16,851 nt of DNA from JAYZDP01 sp036337765 (GTDB lineage: Bacteria > Acidobacteriota > Thermoanaerobaculia > Multivoradales > Multivoraceae): contig JAYZDP010000154.1 in the NCBI GenBank assembly GCA_036337765.1, forward strand, positions 1-16,851, given 5' to 3'. Under the pieces are notes generated by a model, which worked only from the letters and a program-made list of their open reading frames with translations, was not told the origin of the DNA and made no database searches. Positions within the stretch are counted from its first letter, which is position 1; each line of letters starts with the position of its first letter. The position numbers and the translations under genes are program-made. This document shows, piece by piece, positions 1 to 7,961 of this stretch.

Positions 1-476
1 TGTAGCGTCGGAGCGACCACCCCGCTCAGGCCAGTGCCGACGAGAGCCCTGGCCACCGAACCGCCGTGGTAGTAATGATCCCAAACCAAGCCGACCCCAT
101 GGAGCAGGCTCTCGTAGGCCCCCATGCGCGCGAAGGCTTCAACGTCGCCCGGCTCCAGGCGAGCCTCGATGCCGAAGTAGAAGTCCCGCACCATGTTTCC
201 CGCCAGAGTTCCCGGTGGCGCCGCGCCGCGCAGGAAGCCGAGGGCCAGATGCGTGTGGGCGTTGACGAAGGCCGGCGTGACGAGTCGGTCGCCGAAGTCT
301 CGTACGTCCTCTGAATCGGCCGCGAAGCGACCTAGCGCCTCCGAGTAACTCTCGTCGGCGAGCGCCTCAAGCTGCAGAATGTGCGACCCCTCGACACGCA
401 GTGCCGCTGGCGCGATGACCAGCGGCTCCTCCCCGCCGCCGAGGACCACCCTGCGAGAAGCGACGATCTGGGCCAT
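1..476 (-). CDS. Amidohydrolase family protein (deaminase/chlorohydrolase-like), 3' end outside window
   Basis: This is the N-terminal 158 codons of a metal-dependent hydrolase; the gene runs off the left edge, so no stop is visible. The start chosen is ATG at 476-474, 12 bases after the metG stop, with no clear Shine-Dalgarno. The protein opens with a small beta-sandwich segment (residues 1-65), then the strand LVTPAFVNAHTHLALGFLRG (65-84). This holds the HxH metal ligands H74 and H76 typical of the ATZ/TRZ and cytosine deaminase-like amidohydrolases. A second His-rich stretch, WDHYYHGG (132-139), sits where relatives carry the GTTT-D segment. The remaining metal ligands lie beyond the window. 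The gene is probably co-transcribed with metG. Family members deaminate S-adenosylhomocysteine, methylthioadenosine, guanine or triazines. Being next to metG hints at methionine or SAM recycling, but that is inference and the substrate cannot be read from this fragment. Confidence 0.82.
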   Translation of the reverse strand, partial: MAQIVASRRVVLGGGEEPLVIAPAALRVEGSHILQLEALADESYSEALGRFAADSEDVRDFGDRLVTPAFVNAHTHLALGFLRGAAPPGTLAGNMVRDFYFGIEARLEPGDVEAFARMGAYESLLHGVGLVWDHYYHGGSVARALVGTGLSGVVAPTL

Positions 477-488
477 CGGCCGGGCCGT

Positions 489-2513
489 CTAGTGGATGCG
501 CATGCCGGGCTCGGCACCCGCATCGGGGCTGAGGAGAAAGATCTCCTCGCCACCCTCGCCGGCCGCCAGGACCATTCCTTCGGAAGTGCCGAAACGCATC
601 GTGCGCGCTGCCAGGTTGGCAACCACAACCGTGAGCCGGCCGACCAACGCCTCGGGATCGTAGGCGCTCTTGATGCCGGCCAAGACGGTACGCTCCTCCC
701 CACCGAGGTCTACCCGAAGCTCGAGGAGCTTGTCGGCCCCCTCGACGTGGCTCGCAGCCACGACGCGAGCGACGCGAAAGTCGAGCTTCGAGAAGTCGTC
801 GAACTGAATCTCCGCAGCGATCGGGTCGTCAGCCAGGCGACCCTCGGGCTTTCCGTCGGCCACGGCGGGCTTTTGCTTCGAGTCCTCGATCATCTTCGCC
901 ACCTTATCTTCGTCGATACGGGTCACGAGCGGCTCGTAGCGCTCGATGGGATGGTCGAGCCGAGGCGATGTGCTCGAGGCCCAGACCAGGCCCTCCTCCC
1001 CGAGAAACGCCTCCGCCTGCGCCACCGTCGCCGGAATGATCGGCTTCAGGTACACCATCAGCGTACGAAAGAGGTTCACGCACGTCGTCAGTATGGCGTG
1101 TAGCTCTTCACGCCGGTCTTCGTCTTTGGCCATCTCCCAGGGCTTGCGCTCGTCGATGTAGCGGTTGGCATCGTCTGCGACGGCCATGATGCGCCGCACG
1201 GCCTTGTTGTACTCGCGCCCCTCGAGGCTCGCCGCGATCTCGTCTCCGGCCGCCGCCGCGGCGGCGAAGAGCTCCTCGTTGTCGAGGCTCGGGCCGAGCC
1301 GACCGTCGAACAGTCGGTGCAGGAAACCGGCGGAACGGCTGGCGATATTGACCACCTTGCCGACCAGATCCGAGTTCACTCGCAGAACGAAATCCTCGAA
1401 GTTCAGGTCGATGTCGGCGCTCCCAGCGCCCAACTTCGCAGCGAAGTAGTAGCGCAGGTAGTCGGGATTCAGATGATCGGCGTAGGTCGCTGCGTTGATC
1501 TGGGTGCCGCGCGACTTCGACATCTTCTGGCCTTGTACGGTCAGAAAGCCGTGCACCCACACGCTGGTCGGCACCCGGAAGCCGGCGCCGTGCAGCATTG
1601 CGGGCCAGTAGAGGCAGTGGTGGTAGATGATGTCCTTACCGACCACGTGGTACAGCTCGTGAGGACTGTCCGCGCCCCAGTACTCGTCGAAGTCGAGTCC
1701 GCGCTCGTCACACACCTTGCGAAACGCCGCCATGTAACCGATGGGCGCATCGACCCAGACGTAGAAGTACTTTCCGGGCGCGTCGGGAATCTCGAACCCG
1801 AAGTAGGGCTCGTCGCGCGAGATGTCCCAGTCATGAAGCCCCTGCGTGAACCACTCCTCGAGCTTGTTGACGACATCGGACTGCAGGCGCTCAGGCGACA
1901 CCCACTCGCGCAGCACCTCCTCGAAGTCGCCGAGCTTGATGAAGTAGTGCTCCGACTCTTTCTCGATCGGCTCGGCGCCCGAGATTGCCGAGCGCGGATC
2001 GATCAGGTCAACGGGCGAGTAGGTCGCGCCACAGTTGTCGCAGTTGTCACCGTTCTGACCCTCGGACTTGCAGCGCGGGCAGGTCCCCTTGACGTAGCGA
2101 TCAGCGAGGAAGATGCCCTCCTCGGGATCGTAGAACTGCCGCACCTGGGCCGTGGATGTGTGGCCGCCGTCGCGCAACCGCTTCCAGATCAGCTCGGTGT
2201 AGTGACGGTTCTCCTCCGAGTGGGTCGTGTAGTAGTAGTCGTGCGCGACCGAGAAGCGCTCGTAGGCGCGGATGTGCTCTTGACGCAGGGTCTCGATCAG
2301 CTCGTCGACCGGCACGCCCTCCGCATCGGCCCGCAGCATGGTCGCCGTGCCGTGCGCGTCGTCGGCGCATACAAAGATGCAGTCGCGCCCGCGCATCCTC
2401 TGGAAGCGCACCCAGATGTCGGTGTAGATGTCCTCGACGAGGTGGCCGATGTGCAGCGGCCCGTTGGCGTAGATCAGCGCACTCGTGACCAGGATCTTGG
2501 GCGAGTCGCTCAT
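489..2513 (-). CDS. metG: Methionyl-tRNA synthetase with fused C-terminal tRNA-binding domain
   Basis: Charges tRNA-Met with methionine in the cytoplasm. The product is 674 residues, close to the E. coli enzyme (about 677). The start is ATG at 2513-2511, preceded by an AGAAGAG Shine-Dalgarno-like run. The reading frame stays open further upstream, but that extension is arginine-rich and overlaps the divergent neighbour. Visible landmarks are the class I HIGH motif at residues 21-24, and a connective-peptide zinc site with two CxxC pairs (C145/C148, C158/C161), giving the one-knuckle type. The KMSKS loop is at 330-334, followed by the anticodon-binding helical domain. From about residue 571 there is a Trbp111-like OB-fold (FDDFSKLDFRVARVV onward) that ends the protein. 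All catalytic signatures are intact. The amidohydrolase follows 12 bases downstream on the same strand. Identification is secure. Confidence 0.97.
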   Translation of the reverse strand: MSDSPKILVTSALIYANGPLHIGHLVEDIYTDIWVRFQRMRGRDCIFVCADDAHGTATMLRADAEGVPVDELIETLRQEHIRAYERFSVAHDYYYTTHSEENRHYTELIWKRLRDGGHTSTAQVRQFYDPEEGIFLADRYVKGTCPRCKSEGQNGDNCDNCGATYSPVDLIDPRSAISGAEPIEKESEHYFIKLGDFEEVLREWVSPERLQSDVVNKLEEWFTQGLHDWDISRDEPYFGFEIPDAPGKYFYVWVDAPIGYMAAFRKVCDERGLDFDEYWGADSPHELYHVVGKDIIYHHCLYWPAMLHGAGFRVPTSVWVHGFLTVQGQKMSKSRGTQINAATYADHLNPDYLRYYFAAKLGAGSADIDLNFEDFVLRVNSDLVGKVVNIASRSAGFLHRLFDGRLGPSLDNEELFAAAAAAGDEIAASLEGREYNKAVRRIMAVADDANRYIDERKPWEMAKDEDRREELHAILTTCVNLFRTLMVYLKPIIPATVAQAEAFLGEEGLVWASSTSPRLDHPIERYEPLVTRIDEDKVAKMIEDSKQKPAVADGKPEGRLADDPIAAEIQFDDFSKLDFRVARVVAASHVEGADKLLELRVDLGGEERTVLAGIKSAYDPEALVGRLTVVVANLAARTMRFGTSEGMVLAAGEGGEEIFLLSPDAGAEPGMRIH

Positions 2514-2560
2514 GATGAAGCTCTTCTGGAGCGCGGATTGTTTCACATAAGCTTCCGTAC
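2514..2560. promoter_or_regulatory. Divergent spacer between metG and the substrate-binding protein
   Basis: This 47-base spacer is more AT-rich than its surroundings (the stretch at 2537-2554 includes HindIII-type AAGCTT) and is the only non-coding space in which the two divergent genes could start. I can see TATGTG/TTATGT as a possible -10 toward metG and CATAAG toward the plus-strand gene, but no convincing -35 for either. The promoters probably extend into the neighbouring 5' coding ends. If the plus gene actually starts at ATG 2582, the spacer grows to 68 bases. Confidence 0.3.
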
Positions 2561-3778
2561 ATGACCGGCCCACGGAGCGCGATGAGCGTCGTCGTGATCG
2601 CCCTTTCGGCGGCCTGCGCGGGGCCACCGGACGGGCGCGATCAGGCCGCCTCGCAGACCTGCGACGACCCGCTCGCCGCCGTCGAGATCGCCCTCGAAGA
2701 CCGAATCGAGCCGGTGTACGCACGGAATTTCGAGATCCGCTATGGAGAGGGTTACAAGCACGTCGTCATCCGCGCACCGTGGGGGAAGGCCAACGACATT
2801 GCTACGGCATTCGAGTCTTCGAGCTTCTACCTCGTGGACTGCGACCGACCGCTCCCCGACCTGCCGGAGGACGCCAATACCATCCGTATTCCTCCAGCGC
2901 GCGTGGCCACCACTTCGACCACCCAGATCCCCCACTTCGTCTCACTCGACGTCGTCGACCGCCTCGCGGGACACAACCGCCTCGACTTCATCTACGACCC
3001 CACCGTGCGCGCTCGAGTCGAGGCGGGAGAGATCGTCGAGATCGGTGATGGCGTGCGGCTCAATCCGGAGAGCCTGATCGAGCTGCAGCCGGATCTGGTG
3101 ATCGCGACCACCATTGGCAATCCCGATCTGAATGCCCTCGGCGTCCTTGAGCGCGTCGGGGCGCCCACTGCCATCGACGCCGCCTTCATGGAGGCGACAC
3201 CGCTCGGGCGCGCCGAGTGGATCAAGCTCGTCGCCGCCTTCTTCAACCGCGAGGCCGAGGCCAACGCCGTGTTCGACGACATCGCCGCCCACTACGAGGA
3301 GCTCCGCTCCATCGCGGCGGCACAGCACAACCGTCCGCGCGTTCTGGTCGGCACGCCCTTTCAGGGCACCTGGCACGTCTCAGGCGGAGACGGCTATCAA
3401 GCGAAGCTGATCGCCGACGCCGGTGGCGACTATCTGTGGTCCGACGAAGGCACCCGTGGCGCCCTGTCGCTCGACTTCGAGACCGTCTACGCCGTGGGTC
3501 TCGAGGCCGACGTCTGGCTGCACGCCTACGGTTGGCAGAGCCTCGCGGCAGGGTTGCGCTCCGACGTCCGCATGGGGGACTTCGCCGCCTTTCGCGAGGG
3601 GCGGGTCTACAGCAACGACACCAGAATCAGCGAGGGAGGCGGCAACGACTACTGGGAGACCGGCAGTCTACGGCCCGACGTCATCCTCGCCGATCTGGTC
3701 GCGATCCTGCACCCCGACGCGCTACCCGACCACGAGCTAGTCTTCCACCGTCGCCTAGCCCCAAACGACGCCGATTAG
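2561..3778 (+). CDS. ABC transporter substrate-binding protein, iron-siderophore/cobalamin (BtuF/FepB-like) type
   Basis: A 405-residue protein with the TroA/BtuF-type helical-backbone binding fold. It has a hydrophobic N-terminal segment (residues 7-18) ending at C19. SAAC resembles a lipobox, but with Ser rather than Leu at -3, so lipid anchoring is likely rather than certain. Family-like signatures are IPPARVATTSTTQIPHFVSL (110-129), the Asn-Pro-Glu-Ser-Leu then LQPDLVIATT stretch near 168-184, and the LRPDVILADLVAILHP C-terminus. The product probably captures a chelated metal or corrinoid in the periplasm for an ABC importer. No permease or ATPase gene lies beside it, so it is an orphan here. 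ATG 2561 has no visible Shine-Dalgarno. ATG 2582, in frame, has GGAG four bases upstream but would remove the only positive charge before the hydrophobic core. I kept the longer start. The ligand is not determinable from sequence alone. Confidence 0.85.
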   Translation: MTGPRSAMSVVVIALSAACAGPPDGRDQAASQTCDDPLAAVEIALEDRIEPVYARNFEIRYGEGYKHVVIRAPWGKANDIATAFESSSFYLVDCDRPLPDLPEDANTIRIPPARVATTSTTQIPHFVSLDVVDRLAGHNRLDFIYDPTVRARVEAGEIVEIGDGVRLNPESLIELQPDLVIATTIGNPDLNALGVLERVGAPTAIDAAFMEATPLGRAEWIKLVAAFFNREAEANAVFDDIAAHYEELRSIAAAQHNRPRVLVGTPFQGTWHVSGGDGYQAKLIADAGGDYLWSDEGTRGALSLDFETVYAVGLEADVWLHAYGWQSLAAGLRSDVRMGDFAAFREGRVYSNDTRISEGGGNDYWETGSLRPDVILADLVAILHPDALPDHELVFHRRLAPNDAD

Positions 3779-3835
3779 GCATTACCATCAAGGCGAGTCC
3801 TTAGTACTGAGTCAGGTCTTCTGAGAAGGTCTGGG

Positions 3836-3861
3836 CCTGCGCGGCGAGCGCGCCTCGCAGG
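3836..3861 (+). terminator. GC-rich hairpin 1 downstream of the substrate-binding protein
   Basis: Near-perfect inverted repeat. A six-base outer stem CCTGCG/CGCAGG (3836-3841 with 3856-3861) is followed by a single C/T mismatch, then a four-base inner stem GGCG/CGCC closing an AGCG loop. It lies 57 bases after the upstream stop codon. There is no T-run, so it is either a factor-dependent or U-less terminator, or a structured leader element. Confidence 0.45.
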
Positions 3862-3875
3862 GACAACAGACGAGT

Positions 3876-3902
3876 GCGGCCCGTGCTACCCGCACGGGTT
3901 GC
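3876..3902 (+). terminator. GC-rich hairpin 2 downstream of the substrate-binding protein
   Basis: Perfect seven-base stem CCCGTGC/GCACGGG (3880-3886 with 3892-3898) around a TACCC loop. The stem extends outward through two G-T wobbles and two further pairs (GCGG with TTGC) to eleven pairs. It lies 14 bases after hairpin 1 and just upstream of the candidate topA promoter, a reasonable place to insulate topA from readthrough. No poly-T tract follows, so calling it a terminator is inference. Confidence 0.45.
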
Positions 3903-3915
3903 ACGAGTCCACAGG

Positions 3916-3943
3916 TTGGCATTTACGATCGTTGATGTATTGT
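3916..3943 (+). promoter_or_regulatory. Candidate sigma70-type promoter for topA
   Basis: TTGGCA (3916-3921, five of six matches to TTGACA) and TATTGT (3938-3943, four of six matches to TATAAT) are separated by 16 bases. They lie in the most AT-rich part of the spacer. Initiation near 3950 would give a leader of about 40 bases before the TTG start at 3992. Confidence 0.45.
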
Positions 3944-3991
3944 TCGGCGGTTTTGGACAGCCTCCTCTAGACGACGACCCACGGAGCCAGC

Positions 3992-6670
3992 TTGGCAAGT
4001 CAAGGAAAGAGCCTAGTCATCGTCGAGTCGCCCGCGAAGGCGCGAACGATCTCCGACTTCCTTCCCAAGTCGTTCAAGGTCGAGGCGTCGATCGGCCACG
4101 TACGCGATCTGCCTCAGGGCGCCCGCGAGGTACCGAAGAAGTACAAGTCCGAGGCCTGGGCCCGTCTCGGCGTCGACGTCGACAACGACTTCGAGCCGCT
4201 CTACATCGTTCCGGCGGAAAAGAAAAAACAGGTCCAGAAGCTCAAGGCGGCGCTCAAGGACGTCGACCAGCTCTACCTCGCGACTGACGAAGATCGCGAG
4301 GGCGAGTCGATCTCGTGGCATCTGATGCAGGTGCTCAAGCCCAAGGTACCTTTGCGCCGACTGGTGTTTCACGAGATCACCCGCGAGGCGATCCTGGAGG
4401 CGCTCGACAACCCGCGCGATCTCGACGAGGGGCTGGTCAAGGCGCAGGAGGCACGGCGAATTCTCGATCGGCTCTTCGGCTATGAGGTCTCGCCCGTTCT
4501 GTGGCGCAAGATCGGCCGCCAGGCTCGGTCGGCGGGGCGCACGCAGTCGGTCGCGGTGCGGCTGATCGTGGATCGTGAGCGCCTGCGGCGGCGCTTCGTA
4601 CGCTCGTCATTCTGGGACCTGAAGGCGACCTTCGCCACCCGGGCCGGCGAGCCTTTCGACGCCGAGCTGGTTCGCGTCGGCGACCAGCGCATCGTCGCCA
4701 GCCGCGACTTCGAATCGGCAACCGGCCAACTGAAGGAGGGTGGCAAACACCACCTCTGGCTGCACGACGACGCCGCCGAGAGACTCAGGGGACGGCTCGA
4801 GACGGTCGACTGGCGGGTCGACTCGATCGAAGAGAAGCCCTACACCTCGAACCCCTCGCCACCGTTCATGACTTCGACCCTGCAACAGGAGGCGAACCGC
4901 AAGCTGCGCTTCCCGGCCCGACGCACGATGCAGGTGGCGCAGCGACTCTACGAGAACGGCCACATCACCTATATGCGCACCGACTCGACCACCTTGGCCG
5001 ACTCGGCGGTCGACTCGATCCGCGGTCTGATCGCCGACCGCTACGGCCAGGAGTTCCTGTCGCAGAAGACGCGCCAGTACCAGACCAAGGTCCGCAACGC
5101 ACAAGAGGCGCATGAGGCGATCCGCCCCTCGAGCGTCTTCCAGCGACCCCGCGACATCGAGGCCTCGTTGGGGCCCGACGAGTTCCGCCTCTACGAGCTG
5201 ATCTGGAAACGCACCATGGCGTGTCAGATGGCCCGCGCCCGCGGCCATCACATCGCGGTCCGCGTCAAAGACGGCGTCGGAGATGCGGACGCCTCCGCAG
5301 TCGAAGCGACCTTCCAAGCGCGCGGCAAGACCATCGAGTTCCCGGGTTTTCTACTGGCCTACGCCGAGGGCTCCGATGATCCGTCGGCCGAGCTCGCCGA
5401 CCAGGAGATCGTCCTGCCGCGCCTGGAGCAGGGTGAAGAGCTCGACTGTCGCGGCCTCGAGGCGCGGGCCCGCTCGACCCAGCCACCGGCACGTTTCACC
5501 GAGGCCTCGCTGGTCAAGGAGCTCGAGGCCAAGGGCATCGGCAGGCCGACGACCTACGCGTCGATCATCGAGACCATCCTGGCGCGTGAGTACGTGGTCA
5601 AGCGTGGCAACGCCCTGGTGCCGAGCTTCACCGCCTACGCCGTGGTCAAGCTGCTCGAGAACTTCTTTCCGGATCTGGTCGACGTCGGCTTCACCGCTCG
5701 CATGGAGGAAGCTCTCGACGAGATCTCGCTCGGCACCCGTGACCCGTTGCCGTATCTGAAGGGCTTTTACTTCGGCGGCGACGACCGCCAAGGGCTGCAC
5801 GCCCTGACCCAACAGGAGATCGATCCGAAGGAGTCGTGCACACTGCTGGTCGACAACGACGAGAACGGCGACGCGGTCAACGTCCGCGTCGGTCGTTACG
5901 GTCCCTACCTCGAGCGTGGCGACGAGCGCGCCTCGATCCCTGACGACGTCTCCCCCGACGAGTTGTCGCTGGAAAAGGCCCTCGAGATCCTCAAGAAGGG
6001 TACCGAGGGCCCGCGCCAGCTCGGCAGCCACCCAGAGAGCGGAGAGCCGGTCTACGTCAAGGTGGGCCGCTTCGGCCCGTATGTCCAGCTCGGCGAGCCC
6101 GACGCCGACGAGAAGCCGAAGATGAAGTCGCTTCTGCCGGGCATGTCGCCGGAGACGGTGTCGATCGAGGAGGCGGTCGCGCTCCTGGCGCTGCCCCGGC
6201 CCATCGGCAACGATCCGGAAAGCGGCGAGGAGATCACGGTCGACTACGGCCGCTACGGACCGTACCTGCGCCGCGGCAAGGAGACTCGTAGTCTCGACGT
6301 GCCTGAGCAGATTTTCACGGTCACGGTCGAACTGGCGTTGGCGAAGTTCAAGGAGGAGAAGCGCGGACGGGCGCGAGGGCCGAAGGTGCTCAAGGAGCTC
6401 GGCGAGAACGAGGCCGGCGCCGCCGTGCGCCTGCTCGACGGTCGCTACGGCCCTTACGTCACCGACGGCGAGACCAATGCCTCGATCCCCCGTGGCAGTG
6501 ATCCGAACGAAGTCGACCTGCGGGCGGCGATGGAGATGATCCGAGCCCGAGAGGCGATGGGCCCGCGAAAGAAGAAGAAGGCTGCCAAGAAAAAGAAGAA
6601 GACCCGAAAGAAAGCAGCGAAGAAAAAGGTGGCGAAGAAGGCAGCCGCCAACAAGACCGCGGCCGAGTAG
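3992..6670 (+). CDS. topA: DNA topoisomerase I (type IA) with C-terminal repeats and lysine-rich tail
   Basis: Relaxes negative supercoils by single-strand cutting and rejoining. The product is 892 residues. The start is TTG at 3992, with GGAG five bases upstream. An in-frame TAG at 3968 and the need to keep the KSLVIVESPAKA motif leave no other option. The TOPRIM domain has the catalytic E12 and the acidic triad in ATDEDREGE (D99, D101, E103). The AGRTQSVAVRLIVDRE segment (181-196) follows. The active-site tyrosine is Y327 in ITYMRTDST. The C-terminus has four Gly-Arg-Tyr/Phe-Gly-Pro-Tyr repeats near residues 631, 691, 752 and 816, about 60 apart, matching the topoisomerase C-terminal repeat. 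A Lys/Ala-rich tail from about 858 to the end resembles the basic tails of mycobacterial TopA. No Cys4 zinc fingers are present, as in many high-GC phyla. The gene appears monocistronic or the head of the plus-strand run. Identification is secure. Confidence 0.97.
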   Translation: MASQGKSLVIVESPAKARTISDFLPKSFKVEASIGHVRDLPQGAREVPKKYKSEAWARLGVDVDNDFEPLYIVPAEKKKQVQKLKAALKDVDQLYLATDEDREGESISWHLMQVLKPKVPLRRLVFHEITREAILEALDNPRDLDEGLVKAQEARRILDRLFGYEVSPVLWRKIGRQARSAGRTQSVAVRLIVDRERLRRRFVRSSFWDLKATFATRAGEPFDAELVRVGDQRIVASRDFESATGQLKEGGKHHLWLHDDAAERLRGRLETVDWRVDSIEEKPYTSNPSPPFMTSTLQQEANRKLRFPARRTMQVAQRLYENGHITYMRTDSTTLADSAVDSIRGLIADRYGQEFLSQKTRQYQTKVRNAQEAHEAIRPSSVFQRPRDIEASLGPDEFRLYELIWKRTMACQMARARGHHIAVRVKDGVGDADASAVEATFQARGKTIEFPGFLLAYAEGSDDPSAELADQEIVLPRLEQGEELDCRGLEARARSTQPPARFTEASLVKELEAKGIGRPTTYASIIETILAREYVVKRGNALVPSFTAYAVVKLLENFFPDLVDVGFTARMEEALDEISLGTRDPLPYLKGFYFGGDDRQGLHALTQQEIDPKESCTLLVDNDENGDAVNVRVGRYGPYLERGDERASIPDDVSPDELSLEKALEILKKGTEGPRQLGSHPESGEPVYVKVGRFGPYVQLGEPDADEKPKMKSLLPGMSPETVSIEEAVALLALPRPIGNDPESGEEITVDYGRYGPYLRRGKETRSLDVPEQIFTVTVELALAKFKEEKRGRARGPKVLKELGENEAGAAVRLLDGRYGPYVTDGETNASIPRGSDPNEVDLRAAMEMIRAREAMGPRKKKKAAKKKKKTRKKAAKKKVAKKAAANKTAAE

Positions 6671-6702
6671 CGGGCCGGCCGACCTCCAGCGGTATCCTCG
6701 AC

Positions 6703-6728
6703 TGAGCGTTCTCGTGAGCGCCGTTCTC
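6703..6728 (+). repeat. Short direct repeat upstream of the acyl-CoA dehydrogenase
   Basis: TGAGCG occurs at 6703-6708 and again at 6715-6720. Each copy is followed by a TTCTC element, directly at 6709-6713 and after a short insert at 6724-6728. It lies in the 92-base spacer between topA and the next gene. The 12-base periodicity could mark a tandem regulator site. It is short enough to be chance. Confidence 0.2.
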
Positions 6729-6762
6729 TACTTGCTTTCGCGATTTCGCTAGGGAGACCCGC

Positions 6763-7929
6763 ATGGACTTCGCCGCCACCCCGCAACAGGAGGCGCTGGT
6801 CGCCAGCGTCAAAGCTGCCTGCAGCCGCTTCGACGATGACTACTGGCTGGATCGAGACGAGACCGGCGAGTTTCCTCACGACTTCCACCAAGCGATGGCC
6901 GAGGCCGGCGTGCTGGGCATCGCCATGCCGGAGGCGTATGGCGGCACGGGCCTCGGCGTGACTGACGCGGCCCTGGTGATGCACGAAGTAGCCAACACCG
7001 CCGGCGGCCAATGCGCGGCCTCCGCCATTCACATCAACATCTTCGGCCCGCACCCGATCGTGGTCTACGGCACAGAGGAGCAGCGCCAACGCTGGCTGCC
7101 CGACCTCATCCAGGGCAGGGTCAAGAGCTGCTTCGGCGTCACCGAGCCCGACGCCGGTCTGGACACCACGTCGATCAAGACCCGCGCCGTGCGCGACGGC
7201 GACAGCTACGTCGTCAACGGCAAGAAGATCTGGACCTCGACCGGCCAGGTCGCCGACAAGATCATGCTGCTGACCCGGACCACACCGAAGGAAGAAGCGG
7301 CCAAGCGCACCGAGGGCCTGACCCTCTTCTACACCGATCTCGACCGCTCGAGCTGCGACGTGCGCCGGATCCCGAAGATGGGCCGCAAGGCCGTCGACTC
7401 GAACGAGGTCTTCATCGACAATCTGGTGGTGCCGGCCGAGGATCGAGTCGGCGAGCAAGGGCGGGGCTTCGAGTACCTGCTGCACAGCCTCAACCCGGAG
7501 CGCATCCTGGTGGGCATCGAGGCGGTTGGCATCGGCAAGCAGGCCCTGTCACGGGCCGCCGAGTACGCCCGCGAGCGCATCGTCTTCGGGCGCCCGATCG
7601 GCAAGAACCAGTCCATCCAACATCCGCTCGCCGAGAGCTGGATGGAGCTTGAGGCGGCCTTTCTCATGTGCATGCAGGCCGCGAGCCTCTACGACAGGGG
7701 CGCGCCCTGCGGCCCCTACGCCAACGCCGCCAAGTATCTCGGCGCCGAGGCCGGCTTCAACGCCTGCACCCGCGCCGTCATGACCCACGGCGGCATGGGC
7801 TACGCCAAGGAGTACCACGTCGAACGACTGATGCGAGAGGTGATGATCTCGCGCCTGGCGCCGGTCAGCCCACAGCTCATCCTGTGCAACATCGCCGAGA
7901 AGGTGCTCGGCATGCCAAAGAGCTATTAG
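6763..7929 (+). CDS. Acyl-CoA dehydrogenase family flavoprotein
   Basis: A 388-residue FAD enzyme expected to introduce an alpha-beta double bond into an acyl-CoA and pass electrons to ETF. The start is ATG 6763, with AGGGAG seven bases upstream. The N-terminal helical domain carries PEAYGGTGLG (56-65). The FAD-binding beta domain carries CFGVTEPDAGLDT (123-135) and NGKKIWTSTG (152-161). The C-terminal domain has ERIVFGRPIGKNQSIQ (271-286) and HGGMGYAKEYHVERLMRE (342-359). The usual YEGT-type catalytic glutamate site reads RLAPVSPQ (364-371) and lacks Glu. E246 in LNPERI aligns with the alternative helix-G base used by isovaleryl- and long-chain enzymes, so catalysis is probably intact. Length and motifs are normal for the family. 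The next gene starts 32 bases downstream. The acyl substrate is unknown. A branched-chain or dicarboxylyl substrate is possible but unproven. Confidence 0.93.
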   Translation: MDFAATPQQEALVASVKAACSRFDDDYWLDRDETGEFPHDFHQAMAEAGVLGIAMPEAYGGTGLGVTDAALVMHEVANTAGGQCAASAIHINIFGPHPIVVYGTEEQRQRWLPDLIQGRVKSCFGVTEPDAGLDTTSIKTRAVRDGDSYVVNGKKIWTSTGQVADKIMLLTRTTPKEEAAKRTEGLTLFYTDLDRSSCDVRRIPKMGRKAVDSNEVFIDNLVVPAEDRVGEQGRGFEYLLHSLNPERILVGIEAVGIGKQALSRAAEYARERIVFGRPIGKNQSIQHPLAESWMELEAAFLMCMQAASLYDRGAPCGPYANAAKYLGAEAGFNACTRAVMTHGGMGYAKEYHVERLMREVMISRLAPVSPQLILCNIAEKVLGMPKSY

Positions 7930-7961
7930 GTGCCAGGAGCCACTTCGCTTGGGGGCTGACG

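Noticed and set aside
1317..2564. Long plus-strand open frame of 415 codons opposite metG
   Set aside because: It mirrors metG in the antisense frame kept open by GC-rich third positions. It has no ribosome site and no recognisable domain, while metG has every catalytic motif.
2514..2723. N-terminal extension of metG reading frame by 70 residues
   Set aside because: The extension is Arg/Ser-rich shadow of the divergent gene. ATG 2513 matches the known MetRS N-terminus and has a ribosome site.
3874..4287. Open frame spanning the topA leader and 5' end
   Set aside because: Out of frame with topA, whose TOPRIM motifs begin here. No domain is seen in the alternative frame.
6660..6677. CGGCC/GGCCG inverted repeat over the topA stop codon
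   Set aside because: Only five pairs with an eight-base loop and no T-run; too weak to call a terminator.
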